The notes under the pieces are model-generated. The model did not search any database and had not been told where the DNA came from. It saw only the letters and a program-made list of their open reading frames with translations. From Planctomycetota bacterium (GTDB lineage Bacteria; Planctomycetota; Phycisphaerae; Phycisphaerales; UBA1924): DNA of 64,000 nt. Positions 25,884-33,329 of this stretch are shown in pieces. Numbering within the stretch: position 1 is the first letter of the stretch; each line of letters starts with the position of its first letter. The stretch is from positions 95,162-159,161 of the forward strand of contig JAFEBP010000020.1 in the NCBI GenBank assembly GCA_018242605.1, given 5' to 3'. A program made the position numbers and the translations under genes.

Positions 25884-26765
25884 ATGAAGGTCACCATCGA
25901 TCGCGTCCGCCCGGAGCACGTCCCCTCGCTCGCCCGCATCTGCTTCGAAGCCTTCGGCACGCTGCAGGAACGACACCACGTGCAACGCGACTTTGACTCG
26001 ATCGAGACCGCCCAAATGGTGATCGGCATGTTCGCAGGGCGGCCCGATTTCGCTGGTTTCGCCGCGATCGATCACGACGGCACGCTGCTGGGTTCCAACT
26101 TCCTGGGCTTCTCCGACTGTAACGGCGACGACGAAGGCGTCGCCGGAGTAGGCCCCATCACCGTGGCCCCTTCGGCCCAAGGCCGCGGCGTCGGGAAACT
26201 GCTCATGCAGGCCGTGATGAACGAAGCCGCTCGCCGCGGCATCTCCAAAGTTCGGCTCATCCAGGAGGCGATCAACACCACGTCGCTCTCGCTGTACACC
26301 AAGCTCGGGTTCGACTGGCGCGACGGCATCTCGCTGATTCAGCCCAACCCGGCTCCGACGGACGATCCCCGCATGTCCCCGGTAACACCGGCAGACCTTC
26401 CCGATATTGACACAATCTCCCGCCGCCATTACCACGCTCCCCGCGTCAAGGAAGTAGAAGGCTTCCTCAAGATGGGCCTCCCCGGTTTCATGCTCCGATC
26501 GAACGGGAAAGCCCGGGGCTACTTCTTCACCAGCTTCCTGGGCCACGGCTTCGCCGATACACCGGAGAACCTCGCCGCGTTGGTCTGCCACACCGCACGC
26601 CACGCCCCGCCGCACTTCCACAAAACTCTGCTCCCGCTCAGCGAGAATGAACTGCACCGCGCCCTGCTCGCCCGCGGCTGCACATCCGTCAAGCTCCTGA
26701 ACTACATGTCCACCGGGGAGTATCGCCAACCCCAGGGCGCATGGATGCCTTGCATCGGCATGTGA
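25884..26765 (+). CDS. Double-domain GNAT N-acetyltransferase
   Basis: The protein is 293 residues. The N-terminal half is a GNAT domain with a clear acetyl-CoA site, VAPSAQGRGVGKLLMQAV, followed by SLYTKLGFDWRDG. The C-terminal half (from about residue 165, MSPVTPADLPDIDTISRRHYH) looks like a second, degenerate GNAT domain. The start at 25884 has AAGGA about 10 bases upstream; upstream in-frame sequence is low quality. It precedes the ABC ATPase gene by 60 bases. The acetyl acceptor is unknown. Confidence 0.85.
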   Translation: MKVTIDRVRPEHVPSLARICFEAFGTLQERHHVQRDFDSIETAQMVIGMFAGRPDFAGFAAIDHDGTLLGSNFLGFSDCNGDDEGVAGVGPITVAPSAQGRGVGKLLMQAVMNEAARRGISKVRLIQEAINTTSLSLYTKLGFDWRDGISLIQPNPAPTDDPRMSPVTPADLPDIDTISRRHYHAPRVKEVEGFLKMGLPGFMLRSNGKARGYFFTSFLGHGFADTPENLAALVCHTARHAPPHFHKTLLPLSENELHRALLARGCTSVKLLNYMSTGEYRQPQGAWMPCIGM

Positions 26766-26825
26766 CGCGGCCACGGTCGGTGGCCGAGAGATACGCTTTC
26801 GTCCGCCTCCGACAAACACCCGCCC

Positions 26826-27674
26826 TTGCAACCGAGCCAGACATCCCCCGCAACAGCGCCCCCGCTCCTGAGCGTGAGGGACATCCATGTCTCCTACCCC
26901 CGTCGCTCCGGCCTGTTCTCCCGTGTGAAGCACGACACCGTGGTCAAAGGCGTGACATTCGACATCTCGCCCGGTGAAACGCTCGGCCTCGTCGGTGAGT
27001 CCGGCTCGGGCAAGTCCACTGTCGGCCGCGCGATCCTGCGTCTGGCCCCGGTGGCCTCGGGCAGCATCTCATTCGAGGGTGTCGACGTGCTCAACGCGAG
27101 AGGATCCGGGCTGCGGCGGCTGCGGCGTGACGCCCAGATGATCTTCCAGGACCCGGGCGGTTCGCTCAATCCAAGGATGCGCATCGGCGACATCGTGGCG
27201 GAGCCGCTCCTGATCTTCGGTGTGCCCGCCCCGCCGGACGTTTCCCGCGCAGCCTTTCTAGCCAAGACCGTCACCGAGCTCCTGGAACGCTGCGGGATGC
27301 CCGCTGATTGCGCTACTCGCTACCCGCACCAGTTCTCCGGCGGACAGAAGCAAAGAATCGCGATCGCGCGAGCCATCGCCCTGCGGCCACGCCTGATCAT
27401 CTGCGATGAGCCCACCAGCGCGCTCGATGTGTCCATACAGGCCCAGATCATCAACCTCCTGACCGACCTTCAACGCGACCTGGGCCTCGCGTACCTCTTC
27501 ATCAGCCATGACCTCGGCGTCGTCTCGCACATCTGCCACCGTGCCGCGGTCATGCAACAGGGCGAAATCGTGGAGACGGGCCCCGTCGAACAGGTGCTCA
27601 AGTCTCCGAGCCACCCGTACACCCAGCGCCTTCTCGCCAGCGTGGCAACCCTACCCCCCGGAGTCGCGGCATGA
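26826..27674 (+). CDS. Oligopeptide/dipeptide-type ABC transporter ATPase (OppF/DppF-like)
   Basis: The protein is 282 residues. Walker A is GLVGESGSGKSTVGR, the Q-loop MIFQDPGGSLNPRM is characteristic of the Opp/Dpp group, the signature is FSGGQKQRIAIARA, Walker B is LIICDEPTSALDVS, and the switch is FISHDLG. The C-terminal HPYTQRLLASV is the oligopeptide-family tail. No ATG or GTG precedes the first conserved strand, so the TTG at 26826 is used; a GTG at 26874 is the alternative. No permease, OppD-like partner or binding protein is in the window, so it is an orphan subunit whose substrate cannot be inferred. It overlaps the next gene by ATGA. Confidence 0.88.
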   Translation: MQPSQTSPATAPPLLSVRDIHVSYPRRSGLFSRVKHDTVVKGVTFDISPGETLGLVGESGSGKSTVGRAILRLAPVASGSISFEGVDVLNARGSGLRRLRRDAQMIFQDPGGSLNPRMRIGDIVAEPLLIFGVPAPPDVSRAAFLAKTVTELLERCGMPADCATRYPHQFSGGQKQRIAIARAIALRPRLIICDEPTSALDVSIQAQIINLLTDLQRDLGLAYLFISHDLGVVSHICHRAAVMQQGEIVETGPVEQVLKSPSHPYTQRLLASVATLPPGVAA

Positions 27675-28195
27675 GCGGCGTCACCGTCCGCCCCTGCGAA
27701 ACCCACGATCTCGCCGGGATGCTCGCCATCACCAACCGCGAGATCGCGGAGAACTTCGCCCACTTCGGCACAACGCCGATCACACTCGCCGAGTTGGAAG
27801 CGGACTTCCGCTCTCGCGGCAAGTACCCATGGGTGGTCGCCACCGCACCTTCGCCCGCAGAACCCGACCCAGTCGTCGGCTTCGCCAAAGCCGGGCCTTG
27901 GAAATCCCGCGGCGCTTACGCCTGGTCCACCGAAATCGGCGTCTACGTGCGCCGAGACTTTCATGGCCGCGGCATCGGCGGGGCGTTGTACACCGAGCTC
28001 TTCCCCGCGATCGAAGCCGCGGGCCTGCGGTGCGTGATGGCTGGGATCGCGTTACCCAACCCCGCGAGCGTTCGCCTCCACGAGAAGTTCGAGATGAAGC
28101 ATGTCGGGACGCTTGAGAAGGTGGGATACAAGTTCGGCGCCTGGCGTGACGTTGGCTATTGGCAGCGGCTGCTGGGAGACGGTCCGCCACGATAA
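27671..28195 (+). CDS. GNAT acetyltransferase of the phosphinothricin acetyltransferase type
   Basis: The protein is 174 residues. VRPCETHDLAGMLAITNREIAENFAHFGTT at the N terminus and the acetyl-CoA site YVRRDFHGRGIGGALYTEL follow the PAT pattern. So do SVRLHEKFEMKHVGTLEKVGYKFG and W-R-D-V-G-Y-W-Q near the C terminus. Relatives acetylate methionine sulfoximine, phosphinothricin or similar amines. Its ATG overlaps the stop of the ABC ATPase by 4 bases, so translation is likely coupled. The natural substrate is unknown. Confidence 0.87.
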   Translation: MSGVTVRPCETHDLAGMLAITNREIAENFAHFGTTPITLAELEADFRSRGKYPWVVATAPSPAEPDPVVGFAKAGPWKSRGAYAWSTEIGVYVRRDFHGRGIGGALYTELFPAIEAAGLRCVMAGIALPNPASVRLHEKFEMKHVGTLEKVGYKFGAWRDVGYWQRLLGDGPPR

Positions 28196-28206
28196 ACTGT
28201 GGGCCC

Positions 28207-28695
28207 ATGCCTTCCACCATCTCCATCCGTCCCGCCACCCGCGCCGACCTCGCGCTGCTCTGTGAACTCATCCACGATCTGGCGGTCTACGAAAAGCTCG
28301 AGCACGAATGCAAGGTAAGCGAATCCGGGCTCGCCGCGGCGTTGTTCGGCGATGGAGGCCGTCCCTGTGCCGAGGCCGTGATCGGCGAAGTGAACGGCAG
28401 GGCCGAGGGCTTCGCCCTGTTCTTCACGAACTTCTCAACCTTTCTCTGTAAGCCAGGCATCTATCTCGAAGACCTCTTCGTCCGCCCTCACGCCCGCGGC
28501 GTGGGCCTCGGCAAAGCGCTCCTGGCACACTTGGCCAAACTCGCAGTTTCGCGCGGTTGCGGGCGATTGGAGTGGTCTGTTCTCGATTGGAATGAGCCTG
28601 CGATCGGGTTCTACAAGAAGTTAGGCGCGATCCCCATGAACGAATGGACCGTCTTCCGTCTCACGGGCTCAGCACTGACGAACCTGGGCACCTAA
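28207..28695 (+). CDS. GNAT acetyltransferase, spermidine/diamine acetyltransferase-like
   Basis: The protein is 162 residues. IRPATRADLALLCELIHDLAVYEKLEHE and YLEDLFVRPHARGVGLGKALLAHLA are typical of the SAT/diamine N-acetyltransferase branch of GNAT proteins, as is RLEWSVLDWNEPAIGFYKKLGAIPM. The ATG at 28207 is 11 bases after the previous stop and fits the family N terminus; an in-frame start at 28159 would overlap the previous gene. It is the third GNAT gene within 3 kb. Polyamines or thialysine-like amines are the likeliest acceptors by family analogy. Confidence 0.87.
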   Translation: MPSTISIRPATRADLALLCELIHDLAVYEKLEHECKVSESGLAAALFGDGGRPCAEAVIGEVNGRAEGFALFFTNFSTFLCKPGIYLEDLFVRPHARGVGLGKALLAHLAKLAVSRGCGRLEWSVLDWNEPAIGFYKKLGAIPMNEWTVFRLTGSALTNLGT

Positions 28696-28885
28696 CCGCA
28701 TTCTGCAACCCCGAGCCCGGCCGCGGCATCCAATCCGTGGCGAGAAGCACTTGGCAACCCGTACCGCCTGAGCGAACAGGCAGTCCTTTCCAACCCACAC
28801 ACTAGCGAACAAGGCGCATCCATGCGCAAGGTCATCGCTGCGCCATGCGAAACGCCATCCGCACGCCAATCCCTCAACCACACAC

Positions 28886-29815
28886 ATGCTCACCTCCCCC
28901 CCACCAACCACCGCAGCTCCCGCGGCCAAAATGAACAGCTCCACCATCCGCGACCTGATGCCCGAGCAACTGCCCGACATCGTGATGCCCGCCTGCGAGG
29001 CACGCCCCATCCTCAAAGGCCAGACCGCAATCGTGACGGGCGCCTCCTCCGGAATCGGCCGCGGCATCGCCGCCGCGATGTGCGCCGCCGGCGCCAACGT
29101 CGTCGTGAACTTTGTGGGCGATGAATCCAAAGCCCTCGAAGCCGTGCACGAGGCCACCCACTGCGGATGCTCCCACCGGGGCAAGGCGATCGCCGTGCGG
29201 GCCGACGTCGCCGACGAGAATCAGGTCGACGCGATGTTCGCCCGGACTATCGAAGAGTTCGGCGCGGTAGACATCCTTGTCAACAACGCGGGTCTACAAC
29301 AGGACGCGCCGATCGAACAGATGTCCCTGGCCCAGTGGCGGCGCGTGATCGACGTGAACCTCACCGGTCAGTTCCTGTGCGCACGCGCCGCCGTGCGTGA
29401 GTTCAAACGCCGCGGCGTGCGGCCCGGCGTGTCCTGCGCTGCCGGCAAGATCGTCTGCATCTCCAGCGTTCACGAGGTCATCCCGTGGGCCGGCCACGTC
29501 AACTACGCCGCCAGCAAGGGCGGGGTCATGCTGATGATGAAGAGCATCGCGCAGGAAGTGGCGCCCTGGCGTATCCGTGTGAACAGTGTCTGCCCCGGAG
29601 CGATCCGCACTCCCATCAACCGCGCCGCCTGGGAGACGCGCGAAGCGTACAACGACCTGATGCGACTGATCCCGTACAAGCGGATCGGAGAACCACAGGA
29701 CATCGCCCGTCTGGCCGTCTGGCTCTGCTCGGACGAAGCCGATTACATCACCGGCGCGAGCCTGTTCGTCGACGGCGGCATGACGCTCTACCCGGGCTTC
29801 GAGGCCGGCGGCTAA
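28886..29815 (+). CDS. Short-chain dehydrogenase, glucose 1-dehydrogenase type
   Basis: The protein is 309 residues with a classical SDR core. TGASSGIG (51-58) binds the nucleotide and NNAG follows, with a Ser-Tyr-Lys triad in ISSVHEVIPWAGHVNYAASKGG. SSVHEVIPW and the C-terminal DGGMTLYPGF are close to Bacillus glucose 1-dehydrogenase, so oxidation of glucose or a similar sugar with NAD(P) is the best guess. It has an N-terminal extension of about 45 residues before the core; the start at 28886 lacks a clear ribosome site, and the ATG at 28931 is an alternative. A terminator follows directly. The 190 bases upstream (28696-28885) show no gene. Confidence 0.85.
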   Translation: MLTSPPPTTAAPAAKMNSSTIRDLMPEQLPDIVMPACEARPILKGQTAIVTGASSGIGRGIAAAMCAAGANVVVNFVGDESKALEAVHEATHCGCSHRGKAIAVRADVADENQVDAMFARTIEEFGAVDILVNNAGLQQDAPIEQMSLAQWRRVIDVNLTGQFLCARAAVREFKRRGVRPGVSCAAGKIVCISSVHEVIPWAGHVNYAASKGGVMLMMKSIAQEVAPWRIRVNSVCPGAIRTPINRAAWETREAYNDLMRLIPYKRIGEPQDIARLAVWLCSDEADYITGASLFVDGGMTLYPGFEAGG

Positions 29816-29821
29816 GAAAAC

Positions 29822-29844
29822 GGCCGACCCCTTGGGGATCGGCC
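29822..29844. terminator. Bidirectional terminator between the SDR gene and tRNA-Gly
   Basis: GGCCGA pairs with TCGGCC and CCCC with GGGG around a TT loop, with one unpaired A. On the plus strand it follows the SDR stop by 6 bases and precedes TTCT. On the minus strand it lies just past the tRNA 3' end and is followed by GTTTTC, the better T run. It can serve both converging transcripts. Confidence 0.75.
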
Positions 29845-29851
29845 TTCTAAG

Positions 29852-29923
29852 AGCGGGCGACGGGGCTTGAACCCGCGACCTACGCGTTGGGAACGCGTCG
29901 CTCTACCACTGAGCTACGCCCGC
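29852..29923 (-). tRNA. tRNA-Gly (anticodon CCC)
   Basis: Read on the minus strand, the acceptor GCGGGCG pairs with CGCCCGC, the D arm contains TAGCTCAGTGGTAGAGC, the anticodon stem is ACGCG/CGCGT around TTCCCAA, and the T arm contains GGGTTCAAGCCCC. The anticodon CCC reads GGG codons. The discriminator base is T, as is usual for bacterial tRNA-Gly, and the 3' CCA is not encoded. Confidence 0.97.
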
Positions 29924-29930
29924 ACGACCG

Positions 29931-29936
29931 ATTGTA
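29931..29936 (-). promoter_or_regulatory. -10 element of the tRNA-Gly promoter
   Basis: TACAAT on the minus strand ends 7 bases before the first tRNA base, so transcription would start at or next to the mature 5' end. The -35 region is poor, which makes this tentative. Confidence 0.45.
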
Positions 29937-29996
29937 CCCCCGGCACGCCGAGGCAGCCCAGCTCCGTCCCCCGCCGCGCTGCCAGAACCCGGAAAA

Positions 29997-30034
29997 GCCA
30001 CCGAGATCGTTCCCGCGCGAACGATCTCGGTGGC
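29997..30034 (-). terminator. Rho-independent terminator of the C39-like dockerin protein gene
   Basis: A 16-base perfect stem (GCCACCGAGATCGTTC with its complement) encloses a 6-base loop. On the minus strand it is followed by TTTTCC. It lies 20 bases past the stop of the gene ending at 30055. Confidence 0.9.
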
Positions 30035-30054
30035 CGGTGTCCAGTTCGTCACGT

Positions 30055-31956
30055 TCAGCAGCCGCCGCGTTCCCATTGCTCGAAGAACGCCCCGACATCG
30101 GCCCCGTCCACGCCGCCGTCGGCGTTGACATCGGCCTCGTCGTCGCCCGCCGACCACGATGCGAAGAAGGCGTCCACGTCGGCCCCGTCCACGCCGCCGT
30201 CACGATTGAAGTCCGCCTGGCAATCCCGCTGGCCGGGCAGTTCGCTCTCGTCGCTGGGCGTGATGTGCGTCGCGATGGAGTCGTCGTTGCCGTACCGCCC
30301 CAGGCTCATCTGGAACAACGGGCTCGCCGGATGCCCTGCAAACGGCGATGTACTCGTCTCGCTCCATCCCCCCGCCGCGTTGCGGGACAGTTGGCGTGCG
30401 ACGCCCCCTGAGGTGTACAGCAGCGACCCGCCGCTGGTGGGCTGCACCGTACCGACCTGCCGGGCCAGCAGAATGTGCTCGCGTGTCTGCCACGTTCCTC
30501 CGCCAGTGGCAGTGATCTCGAACTCGAGCCGATAGACGCTCGTGGACCCTTCGGACGAGAGCCACACACCGCCGACGGGATCAACCACCACGTGCGGGCG
30601 CCCCGAGATATTCAGCCCGCCGGGCAACGGATGAAAGTGCGTATTGGGGTTCGCCACATCGCGGTTCACGAAGCCCAGTTGAACGCCCCCGCCCGTAATC
30701 TGCCCACACACCACCACGCGGTCCGACGAATCGTCGTACGCAATGTCAAGCGGGGGCAGCGGAAGCGTGCAGCCGGGGTTGGGGGCGTCGCGATCGGGCT
30801 TTACGCGGATCAGTGCCGTGCCGTCGGCCACGTACAGGTCCCCGAACCGGCTCGTGGTCATCGGCCCCTCGCCTGAGGTCGTCATCAGGATGCGTTCTGC
30901 GGATCCATCAACGATGTTCATCGCCCACACACTGGGCGGCGCGGTGCGGGTGCCCTGCGCCCGGATGAACGCGGTGGTGTGATCGGGCGAGATCTTCAGG
31001 CCGTTCACGGTCCCAACACCCGGCAGCGTGTGCGTGTGGGTGGGGTTGATGCCGTCGGTGAGCCGCACGGGGTGCATCACGTTAATGCCTGCGTCCGCAT
31101 CGAGCTGCACCTCCACGTCAAGCCCGAAGTTCGGCGTCACCCAGCACGCCCCGTCGAGCATGCGATACGTGCTGCTGGTGGGCGAGAAATCGGTGAACCG
31201 GTACACCTTGGTCCAGATATACGTGCTGTTGGAAGTGTCGCTGGGCTGGAAGCCGCCACTCGTGGGCGTGCAATCCGACACGGAAAGGTCAGAAAACGAC
31301 TGCGTCACCAGCGAACTCTGGTTGTCCGGGTTCCGAAGGCCCATCTCGGGCACGGTGTTGCACCCGTTGTAGACGTGCCGCACGGTGCAGCAATGCCCCC
31401 CCACGCGTTCACGAACGAACGGAATGCTCGGATCGGGGGCGTACCGCCCGTAGCAGATCGAAACCAGCGACCCGTTCTGCATCTTGAACGCGATCGCCTG
31501 GGGAGAGATGGGGTTGCTGTTCCCGTCGTACGCCTGGATGCCCACCGAGAACTGCTCGGGAGCAACCTGCTCCAGCCAGTCCTGCATGGCGTTCTTCCAA
31601 CCCGAAAAACCCGTCCCACCGTCGACCGTGGTCCCCATCGCGTTGCCTAGATTCCGCAGCGCATCCGTGGCAAACCAGTAGTTCTGCTGGCTCGACCAGT
31701 CGCGGGGGCCATCCATCACTTGCGGATAACCGTTATTGGCGATGAACCCCAGCATGTTCATGGCGGAGGTCGGCGCACAATGGCTGGACCCGTTGCCGAT
31801 GAGCCCGAGGTGGTAGTTGTTCTGCAGGTCCAGCCCGGGGCCACGGCGCTGATCAAAGTCCGGCAATCCATGCCATACGGCGGTGCAAGGGTCGCCGGCG
31901 TGAGCGAGTCCCGCGGCGGCGGCGAGGGCGACAACTGAAAGTCTGATGGTGTTCAC
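30055..31956 (-). CDS. Secreted C39-like peptidase-domain protein with dockerin-like tail
   Basis: The protein is 633 residues. The GTG start at 31956 has AAAGGA 6 bases upstream and begins the signal peptide (VNTIRLSVVALAAAAGLAHA). Residues about 30-200 resemble the C39_2 papain-like fold: Cys60 sits in HCAPTSAMNML, and GGHCCTVRHVYNG supplies a candidate histidine. A region of repeated beta-strands like a propeller follows (about 270-560). The last 70 residues hold two D-x-N-x-D-G-G-V-D-G-A-D-V modules and end in Gly-Gly-Cys. Many C39-like domains in exported proteins are untested as proteases, so activity is uncertain. It is divergent from a PEP-CTERM gene and has its own terminator. Confidence 0.75.
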   Translation of the reverse strand: MNTIRLSVVALAAAAGLAHAGDPCTAVWHGLPDFDQRRGPGLDLQNNYHLGLIGNGSSHCAPTSAMNMLGFIANNGYPQVMDGPRDWSSQQNYWFATDALRNLGNAMGTTVDGGTGFSGWKNAMQDWLEQVAPEQFSVGIQAYDGNSNPISPQAIAFKMQNGSLVSICYGRYAPDPSIPFVRERVGGHCCTVRHVYNGCNTVPEMGLRNPDNQSSLVTQSFSDLSVSDCTPTSGGFQPSDTSNSTYIWTKVYRFTDFSPTSSTYRMLDGACWVTPNFGLDVEVQLDADAGINVMHPVRLTDGINPTHTHTLPGVGTVNGLKISPDHTTAFIRAQGTRTAPPSVWAMNIVDGSAERILMTTSGEGPMTTSRFGDLYVADGTALIRVKPDRDAPNPGCTLPLPPLDIAYDDSSDRVVVCGQITGGGVQLGFVNRDVANPNTHFHPLPGGLNISGRPHVVVDPVGGVWLSSEGSTSVYRLEFEITATGGGTWQTREHILLARQVGTVQPTSGGSLLYTSGGVARQLSRNAAGGWSETSTSPFAGHPASPLFQMSLGRYGNDDSIATHITPSDESELPGQRDCQADFNRDGGVDGADVDAFFASWSAGDDEADVNADGGVDGADVGAFFEQWERGGC

Positions 31957-32358
31957 GTTCGGTCCTTTGTAAAGCGGTGCTTCTGCGAGTGTGCACACTC
32001 AAAGTGCCGAACGTTCCGTTATGTGACATGCCCCGCCCGCATTTTTCAGAGTTGAATGCGACTGCGGACGGGTCAGGGCGAACCCGGACCGCATCAGAAC
32101 CGAATGGCGAGCGCCGCCCGATTCTGGGAATTCGAGTTCCCCGGAATCGTTTATTCCGGCTGCGCCGATCGTGCGGCCAACTTCGTCGGCCGGTAACGCG
32201 CCGTGAAAACGTTTGCGGATGCGAACGCCCCGCTGACAACACGGAAATATGCTTGAAAAACACGCAATTCTGTGGTCGATGCTCAATTCGTAGCGCATAT
32301 TGATGGCGGAGGCGTGCACCGGCTCGTGAGGCGCACGCAGCCAAGGGAGAATCGAAAA
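31957..32358. other. Divergent intergenic region between two exported-protein genes
   Basis: This 402-base gap separates the C39-like/dockerin gene from the PEP-CTERM gene and should hold both promoters. It is less GC-rich than the surrounding genes. TTGAAA occurs at about 32252, but no convincing -10 follows at the right distance. No gene or known RNA is seen. Confidence 0.45.
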
Positions 32359-33045
32359 ATGGACCGTACGTGCAAGTATGCGGGCTGCGCTGTCGCGCTG
32401 CTCGCGGGTGTCGCATTGGCCGAAGTTCACTACGGAACGGATTTTCAATCCGGCGCCGGGCCCGAATGGTCTCACCGATTGGTCGAGACCGCCCCTCTGA
32501 ACGATCAGAGGTTCCTCGGCCAGTTCGCGGACTCCGACGTCTCGCTCTCGCTGCCCACCGTCCGGGCGGGCGAACGTGTCAACCTCTCCTTCGATTTCCT
32601 CGCTATCCGCACCTGGGACGGCAACGACGGCGGCGGCGGCCCCGGCCCCGACATCTTCACCGTCAGCGTCGCCAACGGCCCCATCCTGCTGGCCTCCACA
32701 TTCTCCGTCGGCGATCCCCTCAGCCGTCACCGCATGTCGTACCCCGCGGTGGCCGGCGTCGAGTCCCATCCCAGCCGCACGGGCGCGATCGAGAACAACT
32801 CTCTGGGCTACACATACGGACCCAATAATGTCCCGCTCGATGCCACCTGGCGGCTCACCTTCAACTTTCTGGCCCCCACCGACGGGCTTGAGATTCATTT
32901 CGCGGCCCTGGGCCTTCAGGACATCATGGACGAATCCTGGGGTCTGGACAACGTATCAGTCTCCACATCCACGGTCCCAACCCCCGGCTCGATGGCCCTC
33001 GCGTTGACCGGGTTCGGTCTCCTGCTGCGTCGCCGCGTGCGTTGA
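32359..33045 (+). CDS. Exported PEP-CTERM-like protein
   Basis: The protein is 228 residues, with a signal peptide (MDRTCKYAGCAVALLAGVALA), a beta-rich body (FQSGAGPEWSHRLVET, SWGLDNVSVST) and the tail TVPTPGSMALALTGFGLLLRRRVR, which has the PEP-CTERM layout. The body resembles lectin-like or carbohydrate-binding jelly-roll domains often found with this tag, but no specific family is clear. GGGAGA lies 8 bases before the ATG at 32359. It is transcribed alone, with a strong terminator about 140 bases downstream. Confidence 0.82.
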   Translation: MDRTCKYAGCAVALLAGVALAEVHYGTDFQSGAGPEWSHRLVETAPLNDQRFLGQFADSDVSLSLPTVRAGERVNLSFDFLAIRTWDGNDGGGGPGPDIFTVSVANGPILLASTFSVGDPLSRHRMSYPAVAGVESHPSRTGAIENNSLGYTYGPNNVPLDATWRLTFNFLAPTDGLEIHFAALGLQDIMDESWGLDNVSVSTSTVPTPGSMALALTGFGLLLRRRVR

Positions 33046-33185
33046 CGCGGCCCAGACGCGCGGACGGGTGAGAGCGTCCGCAGCGACAAGTGAACGCCGA
33101 AGAGAACGGCGTCACGCCGCGCAGCGGCCCCGCGTCGGAATGCGAGAACCCGCGCGAGCAGCCGGCGCAGCACCGAGAGCTGATC

Positions 33186-33222
33186 GGCCCGGGCCTTGTA
33201 CGGCCCGGGCCGGTCGCTTTTT
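33186..33222 (+). terminator. Rho-independent terminator of the PEP-CTERM gene
   Basis: Two copies of GGCCCGGGCC (33186-33195 and 33202-33211) pair across a TTGTAC loop and are followed by TTTTT at 33218-33222. Each arm is itself a palindrome. Confidence 0.8.
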
Positions 33223-33250
33223 GGCCGGAGGAGCCGCTCCAAAAAAACCC

Positions 33251-33283
33251 GCGGCCCGCGCTGGGGGGGTGAGCACGGGCCGC
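33251..33283 (-). terminator. Rho-independent terminator of the pilus-like operon
   Basis: GCGGCCCG (33251-33258) pairs with CGGGCCGC (33276-33283). On the minus strand it is followed by GGG and then TTTTTTT (forward 33241-33247). It lies 46 bases past the stop of the giant GspK-like gene, closing the nine-gene locus, and is nearly back to back with the plus-strand terminator at 33186. Confidence 0.85.
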
Positions 33284-33329
33284 AGGAAACGATGAGCTTG
33301 CATGAATCCGGTGTTCGGTCGCCGGAAAG

